A DNA stretch of 64,000 bases from Peronospora farinosa. Its lineage: Eukaryota > Oomycota > Peronosporomycetes > Peronosporales > Peronosporaceae. The position numbers and the translations under genes were made by a program. The notes under the pieces were generated by a model that saw only the letters and a list, made by a program, of their open reading frames with translations, did no database searches and was not told where the DNA came from. The stretch covers positions 186,001-250,000 of the forward strand of contig CANTFK010000182.1 of the NCBI GenBank assembly GCA_947646735.1, read 5' to 3'. Position 1 is the first letter of the stretch. Each line of letters opens with the position of its first letter. This document shows, piece after piece, positions 43,921 to 51,798 of the stretch.

Positions 43921-44959
43921 AAGCGTAGTGGCCCAACTTCTGACAGCGATTGCACTTTTGCAATCGCTTGTACCCTGGAGAGCGAGGTCGCTCGCTCTCT
44001 ACATAGGAGAGGTCCATTGGTTCTGGACCTCCGCCCTCCTGTCGTCTCGGTGGACGATAGGATCCCGAGTGGACGTGAGCCTGTTGTAGGCTAAAGTCCT
44101 CCTGTTCCGCTGCAGAGATCGCTTGATCCAGCGATTCCAATTCCAAGCGGAACAGGTGGGTCTTGACAGGACCATCTGTCAGACCCTTGATGAACACAGT
44201 AACCTGCGTGTGTTCATCGATTGGGTTCAGTACGATACAACTAACGATGTATCGCACGTGTTGGGCGTAAGCTTGTATATCACGCTTACCCTGTTTCAAA
44301 TCCAGGAGCTCAGCCCGAGCCCTGAATTCGGCGCAAGGCGGTTCAAACGTGTGTTTGAGCCGCGCCTTGAAGACGTCATACGTTGGGAAAACGTATGGGT
44401 CGTGCAGTTTGAGCCCTAAGGCCCAAGCTTTGGCACGTCCTGCCAAGTTCGACATGGCGAACTTGACCTTCATCGCATCGTCATCGATGCGACGAGCCTC
44501 AATGGCATCGTCGAGCTCGACGAACCAGCTCAACAAGGAGTCGCTTTCGACTGCCTTGTACTTGGAGACATCAATCTTCAAGGACTCGGGTCGACGTGCA
44601 TACGCCGACCCGGCAGCAACAGCACTATCCTGCTGTTGTCTCAACAGTTCAGACTGTTGAGCACCCTGCTGCATCAACAAGTCAGCTTGTTGAGCGCCTT
44701 GTTCTCTCAACAGTTCAACCTGTTGAGAACCTTGATCCTCTAGCAAGGTGAGTTTCTTTACGACTTCGTCAAGTTCATGTTGTATGAACTTGGCGATGGT
44801 TGCATGTTGGTCGTCTTCGCTAAGAGAGAGCAACATGGCACCAACGGCAGGGTTGCCGATGGTTTCAGCCATACGCTGAACCGCATTCCATTCGAGGTCA
44901 CTCAAATGGCGGAAATCATCACGCGTTGCGTGATGACGTTCATCACCCGCTGATTCCAT
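43913..44959 (-). pseudogene. gag: Gypsy A gag, truncated in the zinc knuckle
   Basis: From the ATG at 44959 the frame encodes a matrix-like N-terminus and a Gln-rich heptad stretch (EQGAQQADLLMQQGAQQSEL). A capsid with KFAMSNLAGRAKAWALG and FEPPCAEFRARAELLDLKQG follows, then the first half of a CCHC knuckle (CNRCQKLGHYAYE). It ends at a TGA where gypsy B continues with the last Cys, so nucleocapsid function would be lost. Confidence 0.88.
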
Positions 44960-44992
44960 AGCGGGTGGTGCGGTGGTCGCTGAACGGACCAA

Positions 44993-45004
44993 CAAGTGCT
45001 ACCA
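44993..45004 (-). promoter_or_regulatory. Primer-binding site of gypsy A
   Basis: On the minus strand TGGTAGCACTTG starts two bases from the 5' LTR edge at 45007, as in gypsy B and gypsy C. Confidence 0.75.
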
Positions 45005-45006
45005 GG

Positions 45007-45205
45007 TGTAATGGGGCACCCTCCGACTATACTGATTACAGTATAGTCTACTTTCACTGATTACAGTATAGTCTACTTTCACTGATTACAGTGAAAGCAG
45101 GTGCCTCAATTACCTCTCTTACACAAGAGGCAGAGGAAGCTTTACTTCTAAACAAACGCTTAGAAGTAGAGGAAAAGAAAATTGTATTTAATATAGTTAA
45201 CTATT
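45007..45205 (-). repeat. Proximal part of the gypsy A 5' LTR
   Basis: Begins TGTAATGGGG and matches the first part of 37279-37738, with an extra tandem copy of about 26 bp (TCTACTTTCACTGATTACAG unit). It breaks off at GTTAACTAT, where gypsy B begins. The rest of this LTR is at 53397-53687. Confidence 0.93.
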
Positions 45206-45667
45206 TGTAACGGGGTGAGCCCGTTACATAATATTGACACTTATATGAAGTGTCAATAAAAATATTATTATAACTAATAATATTTTGACAATATTACCTT
45301 TTCTTATAATATTGTTCCTAGATCTCCTTGAAGTTGGAGATGCCCTCTCATTGGTTGATATGGGCCATCATATCAACCAACGCGCTGACCAATGACCGAT
45401 GGACGCGCGCAATGAGTGGAGGGCAAGTTGTCAACATACATAGTTGTAGTTTAATATAGTTAACATAGGTTATAACAGATTAGTTTTATTAAGATAGTTA
45501 ACTATATTAAATACAGTTTTCTTTTCCTCTACTTCTAAGCGTTTGTTTAGAAGTATAAGCTTCCTCTGCCTCTCGTGTACGTGAGGTATTTGAGGCACCT
45601 GCTTTCACTGTAATCAGTGAAAGTAGACTATACTGTAATCAGTATAGTCGGAGGGTGCCCCATTACA
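45206..45667 (+). repeat. 5' LTR of gypsy B
   Basis: 462 bp, TGTAACGGGG to CCATTACA. It differs from the 3' LTR by a small cluster of changes around one hairpin (about 45552-45590) and is otherwise almost identical. Confidence 0.95.
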
Positions 45668-45669
45668 CC

Positions 45670-45680
45670 TGGTAGCACTT
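45670..45680 (+). promoter_or_regulatory. Primer-binding site of gypsy B
   Basis: TGGTAGCACTT lies two bases after the 5' LTR and could pair with a tRNA ending AAGTGCTACCA, probably initiator tRNA-Met. Confidence 0.75.
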
Positions 45681-45714
45681 CGTGGTCCGTTCAGCGACCA
45701 CCGCACCATCCGCT

Positions 45715-46899
45715 ATGGAATCAGCGGGTGATGAACGTCATCACGCAACGCGTGATGATTTCCGCCATTTGAGTGACCTCGAATGGAATGCGGTTCAGCG
45801 TATGGCTGAAACCATCGGCAACCCTGCCGTTGGTGCCATGTTGCTCTCTCTTAGCGGAGACGACCAACATGCAACCATCGCCAAGTTCATACAACATGAA
45901 CTTGACGAAGTTGTAAAGAAACTCACCTTGCTAGAGGAGCAAGGTTCTCAACAGGTTGAACTGTTGAGAGAACAAGGCGCTCAACAAGCTGACTTGTTGA
46001 TGCAGCAGGGTGCTCAACAGTCTGAACTGTTGAGACAACAGCAGGCTAGTGCTGTTGCTGCCGGGTCGACGTATACACGTCGACCCGAGTCCTTGAAGAT
46101 TGATGTCTCCAAGTACAAGGCAGTCGAAAGCGACTCCTTGTTGAGATGGTTCGTCGAGCTCGACGATGCCATTGAGGCTCGTCGCATCGATGACGATGCG
46201 ATGAAGGTCAAGTTCGCCATGTCGAACTTGGCAGGACGTGCCAAAGCTTGGGCCTTAGGGCTCAAACTGCACGACCCATACGTTTTCCCAACGTATGACG
46301 TCTTCAAGGCGCGGCTCAAACACACGTTTGAACCGCCTCGCGCCGAATTCAGGGCTCGGGCTGAGCTCCTGGATTTGAAACAGGGTAAGCGTGATATACA
46401 CGCTTACGCCCAACACGTACGATACCTCGTTAGCTGTATCGTACTGAACCCAATCGATGAACACACGCAGGTTACTGTGTTCATCAAGGGTCTGACAGAT
46501 GGTCCTGTCAAGACCCACCTGTTCCGCTTGGAACTAGAATCGCTGGATCAAGCGATCTCTGCAGCGGAACAGGAGGACTTTAGCCTACAACAGGCTCACG
46601 TCCACTCGGGATCCTATCGTCCACCGAGACGACAGGAGGGCGGAGGTCCAGAACCAATGGACCTCTCCTATGTAGAGAGCGAGCGACCTCGCTCTCCAGG
46701 GTACAAGCGATTGCAAAAGTGCAATCGCTGTCAGAAGTTGGGCCACTACGCTTATGAGTGTAGTGCCCCACGCCCAGTGTCTCGTAACACTGGGAGTGAC
46801 GATCGACCGTCTGCCAAGAAGGGCCAGAGACGTGGGTCCCACGTTGCTGCGAAATCGCAACAACGTGGTGGACCATCAAAAAACGGTCGGGGTCAGTAG
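45715..46899 (+). CDS. gag: Gypsy B Gag, 394 residues
   Basis: I chose the ATG at 45715; the frame is open further up, but only from a GTG at 45682. The N-terminal part leads to a Gln/Leu heptad stretch (residues about 75-115), a capsid with KFAMSNLAGRAKAWALG and FEPPRAEFRARAELLDLKQG, then a basic linker and one CCHC knuckle (CNRCQKLGHYAYEC, 46721-46762). A Lys/Arg-rich tail follows. It would assemble the particle and package RNA. Close to its end lies an in-phase slippery heptamer that redirects some ribosomes into pol. Confidence 0.93.
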   Translation: MESAGDERHHATRDDFRHLSDLEWNAVQRMAETIGNPAVGAMLLSLSGDDQHATIAKFIQHELDEVVKKLTLLEEQGSQQVELLREQGAQQADLLMQQGAQQSELLRQQQASAVAAGSTYTRRPESLKIDVSKYKAVESDSLLRWFVELDDAIEARRIDDDAMKVKFAMSNLAGRAKAWALGLKLHDPYVFPTYDVFKARLKHTFEPPRAEFRARAELLDLKQGKRDIHAYAQHVRYLVSCIVLNPIDEHTQVTVFIKGLTDGPVKTHLFRLELESLDQAISAAEQEDFSLQQAHVHSGSYRPPRRQEGGGPEPMDLSYVESERPRSPGYKRLQKCNRCQKLGHYAYECSAPRPVSRNTGSDDRPSAKKGQRRGSHVAAKSQQRGGPSKNGRGQ

Positions 46900-46918
46900 G
46901 GGCGGAGCGCCCTACTGA
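46878..46918 (+). promoter_or_regulatory. -1 programmed ribosomal frameshift signal (gag-pol)
   Basis: The heptamer A-AAA-AAC (46878-46884) lies in the gag frame exactly as a -1 slippery site requires (codons AAA and AAC). Eight bases downstream is a strong stem: TCAGTAGGG (46893-46901) pairs with CCCTACTGA (46910-46918) around an 8-base loop. The gag stop (46897-46899) is inside the stem. A -1 shift enters the pol frame, which is open here. Gypsy A keeps both the heptamer and the stem. Confidence 0.85.
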
Positions 46919-49900
46919 TCCAGCAACGTCAAGAGAGTTCGCGGGACTCTTGACGAAGGTTGCTCCCAACACACAGTCACTGTGTGTTGCCGCTCCCAGT
47001 GATGAGGTATCCCTCATCACATTGAAGATCGAAGTGACAAAGAACATGTCACTTCGCGCCCTAGTTGATTGTGGGGCTTCGAACAACTTTGTTCGACGCC
47101 AATCGCTAGATGATCGTAGGCTCAAATATGTTGAGCGCGAGACCCCTCCAACGAGGATGACGGTGCGCCTTGCAACTGGCGCATCCGTAACAGTAAAGAA
47201 ACGTGTAGTGGGAATTCACTACACGCTTGAAGGCAAAAAGTACGATGATGATTTCATCGTACTTGATCTGGATGACAAATTTGATGTCATCCTAGGATTA
47301 CCATGGCTCAGAAGGTACGAGCCATGGGTCAGCTGGCAGCATCGAACCGTGAAGATGCCTGCCGCTTGTTCATCAGATGGCCATCTGATGAACGTCTTGG
47401 AGCGTTCACAAGCGTGTGAATGTACTACGAGTGAGTGTGATGGCCTCACTTGTGGTTCGGTCGTTAGTACGACTGCACAAGAACTCAGCGTGACAGACAG
47501 TCACGCTGTGGAGCAAGCTGCCGGCGGCTGTGCACAAGCACAGGCAGCGCCGAAGGTCCACCACTCGAATAAGTCGAGTGGACCGGGACATGAATGCTCG
47601 CCTAGAGGGCAGCATTCACCGAAGAGTAAACCGGTTGCCCAGAAGCGGCAACACGGTAATCCTAGATCAACTGGAGAGTTGATCGTAGAGGATCTCGCTG
47701 TGGTTGCGCCACCACAGCTAGAGGAAGTCGATGGAACAAGTTCCATCGAGCCTGCGGGAATAAGTCCCCAGGAAATAATCACTGAGGGAATAAGTCCCCA
47801 GTGCCCTGAGGGAATAAGTCCCCAGGAAGTAACCGAGACGTTGAACGTCTTGGTTAATGACGGATCAAACGTAGGCGCTTATACGCTTGATCTGATCGCG
47901 CCTCCGAAGTTAACTTCGGAGATAACTCAGTTGCCTACGCTAGAACCTAAAAGGTTCTTGCGTGATCTGCGTAGTGGCAAAGTCAAGCAGATCTGTGTGC
48001 TCGTCGCAGAGGACGAGTACATGACTGACATTCGGTCAGCAACAGTTTTTGCCGAGAACGAACGGGTTCTCAGCAGCTCATCAATGGACGAAAGTGTCCT
48101 TGATGAGAAGACTCGGATTGAGCGATATACATCGCAATCCTGGGAGTCGCTGAAGTCAAATCCTTTGTACAAGGATTTGGTCGAATTCAAGGATGTATTC
48201 CCTGAATCCGTTCCGTGCGAGTTGCCTAAGGATAAAGGTACTCGACACGAGATCGACCTTGTTCCTGGCACAAAATATTGTGTCATGAAGCAGTGGCCAC
48301 TGCCTCGGGAACAGGTCGAGGCGATCGACAAGTTCTTTGCCGATCGCCTAGCAGCGGGCCATGTGAGGGAGTCAACTTCACCTCACAGCTCTCCGACCTT
48401 CTGTGTGCGCAAGGCCACAGGAGGGTGGCGGATAGTGCACGCGTTCAATAAGTTGAACGCTGCAACGATACCGGCGCAAACGCCGATACCGAGAAAGGAC
48501 GTAATCATAGATGGTATGTCTAAGAGTACCATCTTTTCGTCCATGGATCTGATGGATGGTTTCTATCAGATCCTAATGCGTGAACGGGACATCCCGTACA
48601 CAGCAGTGAGCACTCCCAGTGGTATGCTCTGGGAATGGTTGGTGATGCCGCAAGGGCTTAGTAATGCACCAGCCACATTCAATAGATGTGTTTCACATCT
48701 ATTGAGACCGGTGCGCGAATTCGCACCGAGTTACTTCGATGATGTGTTCGTCCATAGTCGAGCTATGGACGGGAAAACAGACGTGGAAGTCCATAGACTC
48801 CACGTCCGTAAGGTTCTTACACTTATGCGCGAGCATAAGTTGTACGCCAACCTCAAGAAGTGTATATTCGCAGCTAGCGAAATACCACTTCTTGGGTGCA
48901 TCGTCGGAAAGAACGGCGTACGCCCTGATCCAGAGAAGATCAAGGCGATCACCGACTGGCCAGTGCCAGTCGATGTCAAGGGACTAAGGAAGTTCCTTGG
49001 GCTAGCGGCGTACTTGCACAAGTACTCGCGCAATTACGCCGAAATGACAGTACATCTTTCTTGTTTACTCAAGAAAAATGTAAAGTGGAACTGGAACGCT
49101 GATTGTCAGCGTTCCTTTGAACGTATCAAGCAAAGCTTGATGCAATCGCCAGTATTGGCGATTGCCGATCAAGACAGACCATTTCATGTGGTCTGTGACG
49201 CCAGTGATTTTGCAATCGGCTGCGCACTGATGCAATATGATACAGACGGCGCAGAGCGTGTCGTCTGTTATCAATCGCGTCAGCTGCAACCGGCCGAGCG
49301 CAATTACCCGGTGCATGACAAGGAACTCCTTGCCATGAAGTATGCACTGGCTAAGTTTCGCGTCTATCTCTTAGGAGATAGACCGTTCATTGTATATACA
49401 GACCATGCGTCACTACGCACGGCTGTAAATAGTCCACACCTCTCGCAACGAATGGCGAGATGGTTGTCGTTCTTCGCGGAGTACAACTTCTCCGTGGAGT
49501 ATAAACCGGGACGACTTAACGTCGTCGCCGATGCTCTTTCACGTCGGCCTGACCTAGAGCCGACTGTGCAATCCGACAGTGATGTGAACACCACTGTCGC
49601 CACGCTGAGTACCAGCGTCTTGTCGTCGAGCTTACTCGACGACATTAGAAGGGCATGCGCACAAGATAATGATCTTGTACGCCTGATGGAGTACCTCAAG
49701 GACCCATCCACGCAAGCTAAGAAGCGCTTGCCTGCCATGTATCGATCTTCTCTCGATCGATACACCCAGCGGAACGGCTTACTGTACTACACAGCCGTCA
49801 ACAACGACACGCCTCGTGTCGTTGTACCGCCACAACATGATCTCAGGTTACGGATCATGTTTGAATGTCACGATGCACCAATAAGTGGGCATCGCGGCCG

Positions 49901-50669
49901 TGAGAAGACTTACCTCACGGTCAGTCGCGACTTTTACTGGCCACGCCAGTATAAGTTTGTGCGCAAGTACGTGCGTGCTTGCGAGGTGTGTCAACGAGTG
50001 AAGCCTAGTCCTTCACTCCGTGCACCATTGCAGCCTCTACCTGTTCCGGCAGAGTGCTGGGAGTCCGTATCAATGGACTTCGTCTTTGGGTTTCCCAAAG
50101 ACGCTCACGGGAATAATGGTATTCTCGTGTTTGTAGACAGGTTCAGCAAGATGGTACATCTTGTTGCTGTACCTGAGTCGATCACAGCAGAGGGCTGTGC
50201 TCGAGTGTTTATCGATACAATCTTTCGATTGCACGGTTTACCCCGTGAACTTGTGTCCGATAGGGACCCCCGGTTCACGGCTGAGTTTTGGCGTTCCGTG
50301 TTCCAAACACTTGGAACACGGCTCACAATGTCTACTTCTGACCATCCAGAAACTGATGGTCAGACTGAACGCGCCAATCGCGTCCTCGAAGAGATTCTTC
50401 GAGGGTACGTCCACTCGTTTACGAGTTGGAGTGAGTTCTTGTCGATGGTCGAATTCGCCATCAACAACTCCGTGCATGCCTCCACGACGCATACACCGTT
50501 CTACGTGAATGGCCTTCGCCATCCACGTGTCCCCACCTTAGTAGAGGGTGACTCTAATTTAAGGGGGAGGGACTCGCTCGAGCGAGAACCAATCTGGCTC
50601 TTGCTCATCACGCGACGACGTTATGGTCGACGCGAAAGTAACCGAAGTCGTACCATTCGACTTCGGTGA
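46884..50669 (+). CDS. pol: Gypsy B Pol: protease, RT, RNase H, integrase
   Basis: Expressed by -1 frameshift from gag. The protease has LRALVDCGASNNFVRRQSL (Asp-Cys-Gly). A variable linker carries three GISPQE-type repeats (about 47757-47830). Reverse transcriptase has [34 protein letters not shown] and YFDDVFVHS (about 48735-48760). RNase H has VVCDASDFAIGCALMQ and YTDHASLRT, ending ADALSRRPDLE. Integrase has HHCC ending CEVCQRVK, SMDFVFGFPKDAHGNN, VSDRDPRFTAEFW and DHPETDGQTERANRV. After about 50565 the frame is out of phase with the related copy (five versus six G) and runs to a stop in unrelated residues. Confidence 0.93.
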   Translation, partial: RSGSVGAERPTDPATSREFAGLLTKVAPNTQSLCVAAPSDEVSLITLKIEVTKNMSLRALVDCGASNNFVRRQSLDDRRLKYVERETPPTRMTVRLATGASVTVKKRVVGIHYTLEGKKYDDDFIVLDLDDKFDVILGLPWLRRYEPWVSWQHRTVKMPAACSSDGHLMNVLERSQACECTTSECDGLTCGSVVSTTAQELSVTDSHAVEQAAGGCAQAQAAPKVHHSNKSSGPGHECSPRGQHSPKSKPVAQKRQHGNPRSTGELIVEDLAVVAPPQLEEVDGTSSIEPAGISPQEIITEGISPQCPEGISPQEVTETLNVLVNDGSNVGAYTLDLIAPPKLTSEITQLPTLEPKRFLRDLRSGKVKQICVLVAEDEYMTDIRSATVFAENERVLSSSSMDESVLDEKTRIERYTSQSWESLKSNPLYKDLVEFKDVFPESVPCELPKDKGTRHEIDLVPGTKYCVMKQWPLPREQVEAIDKFFADRLAAGHVRESTSPHSSPTFCVRKATGGWRIVHAFNKLNAATIPAQTPIPRKDVIIDGMSKSTIFSSMDLMDGFYQILMRERDIPYTAVSTPSGMLWEWLVMPQGLSNAPATFNRCVSHLLRPVREFAPSYFDDVFVHSRAMDGKTDVEVHRLHVRKVLTLMREHKLYANLKKCIFAASEIPLLGCIVGKNGVRPDPEKIKAITDWPVPVDVKGLRKFLGLAAYLHKYSRNYAEMTVHLSCLLKKNVKWNWNADCQRSFERIKQSLMQSPVLAIADQDRPFHVVCDASDFAIGCALMQYDTDGAERVVCYQSRQLQPAERNYPVHDKELLAMKYALAKFRVYLLGDRPFIVYTDHASLRTAVNSPHLSQRMARWLSFFAEYNFSVEYKPGRLNVVADALSRRPDLEPTVQSDSDVNTTVATLSTSVLSSSLLDDIRRACAQDNDLVRLMEYLKDPSTQAKKRLPAMYRSSLDRYTQRNGLLYYTAVNNDTPRVVVPPQHDLRLRIMFECHDAPISGHRGREKTYLTVSRDFYWPRQYKFVRKYVRACEVCQRVKPSPSLRAPLQPLPVPAECWESVSMDFVFGFPKDAHGNNGILVFVDRFSKMVHLVAVPESITAEGCARVFIDTIFRLHGLPRELVSDRDPRFTAEFWRSVFQTLGTRLTMSTSDHPETDGQTERANRVLEEILRGYVHSFTSWSEFLSMVEFAINNSVHASTTHTPFYVNGLRHPRVPTLVEGDSNLRGRDSLEREPIWLLLITRRRYGRRESNRSRTIRLR

Positions 50670-51798
50670 AGAGGAAGAAAGTAAGAGCGATGACGCTCTT
50701 ACTGATAACGATGCTGAAGATATCAGCATCGTTCGAGGTATCACAAGTGAGAACAGTAATGTTCTCGCTGAATTAGTAACCGATATCTCTGCAGTGCACT
50801 CACAATGCACTGCAGCCAAAAGCAACGAGTCAGCTGAGGATTTCCTGCTGACTCGTGAAGCGGTAGTCCGTTTCGTGCAAGACTCCATCGCAGAAGCGGT
50901 GGATAAGCAAAAGCGAAACGCAGACAATAATGGAAGGGCAAATGCTCAGACATTTATTGAAGGTGATTTAGTTTTACTGTCAACAGTAAACCTACCTAAA
51001 CATGTAGTGACTAACGTGGGCAGCAATAAATTGTTGCCCAAGTACATCGGCCCGTTTCGTGTATTGCGCCGCCTAGGCAACGCATACACGATCGAGTTGC
51101 CACGCAGGATGCGTACGCATCCTACGTTTTACGTGGGACGTCTTCGTCCGTACGTTCAGTACGCGGCTTCTTCGAACGACGAAGATAGCCATTACTCTCA
51201 AGAATCCCCTTCAGATTCTTGTTGTCACGAACCAGATTCGATACCTGGTCGTGTAGAGATGAGATCGTCCCATGATATTGGACGATCTCCTGACGAGCTG
51301 TCGCCAGCTCGTTACTTAGAGAATGAAGCCGCCGTTCATTCTCCAATAGTGCGACAGCATTGTTTGCCCGAGACTTCTCATGGTCAAACCCAAGCTGTCG
51401 CACAATGTCCTCTAAGCGGCGACGCTTATCCCGTTCGTGATCAACATCACAACGGAGCTCACGAGTTACACGGGCAAACCCGTCTAACTCAGCAGCCAAG
51501 TCCGATGAAAGAATCGGACAGGGTTTTTCCTCCACCACCGCATCCGCTGGTGGACTCCCATGGTGGGAAGCGCTTCCTCGTGGAACGCTTACTAAAGCAC
51601 CGCGAGGTGAAGGGACGTCGGACGAGTTATCTCGTCCGGTGGCGTGGCTATCCGCCTTCGGCGGATAGCTGGGAACCTCGGGCCCAACTGATGGCCGACG
51701 TTCCCGGCCTTGTCGAACAGTACGACAAGGGGCACCCGATGGTGAAGGACCATCGGAAAACGAGCGCCCAGCGCGCTCGTAAAGGGATTGCAAAGTAG
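50623..51798 (+). CDS. pol: Gypsy B Pol C-terminal ORF with chromodomain
   Basis: A 391-residue frame starting MVDAKVTEVVPFDFGEEEES, overlapping the end of the upstream frame. After an acidic part come EAVVRFVQDSIAEAVDKQKR, the SH3-like integrase tail LLPKYIGPFRVLRRLGN and RRMRTHPTFYVGRLRPYV. A Pro/Ser/His-rich linker and a chromodomain (KRFLVERLLKHREV to YLVRWRGYPPSADSWEP, about 51560-51680) follow. Chromodomains of such elements guide integration to marked chromatin. Both A and B hold this part in a frame different from the integrase. From 51122 to 51798 it overlaps the antisense ORF. Confidence 0.88.
   Translation: MVDAKVTEVVPFDFGEEEESKSDDALTDNDAEDISIVRGITSENSNVLAELVTDISAVHSQCTAAKSNESAEDFLLTREAVVRFVQDSIAEAVDKQKRNADNNGRANAQTFIEGDLVLLSTVNLPKHVVTNVGSNKLLPKYIGPFRVLRRLGNAYTIELPRRMRTHPTFYVGRLRPYVQYAASSNDEDSHYSQESPSDSCCHEPDSIPGRVEMRSSHDIGRSPDELSPARYLENEAAVHSPIVRQHCLPETSHGQTQAVAQCPLSGDAYPVRDQHHNGAHELHGQTRLTQQPSPMKESDRVFPPPPHPLVDSHGGKRFLVERLLKHREVKGRRTSYLVRWRGYPPSADSWEPRAQLMADVPGLVEQYDKGHPMVKDHRKTSAQRARKGIAK

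Noticed and set aside
45007..45667. A CRISPR-like array from the regular short repeats
   Set aside because: The repeats are different palindromes inside LTR and coding sequence of a eukaryotic retrotransposon, not identical repeats with spacers.
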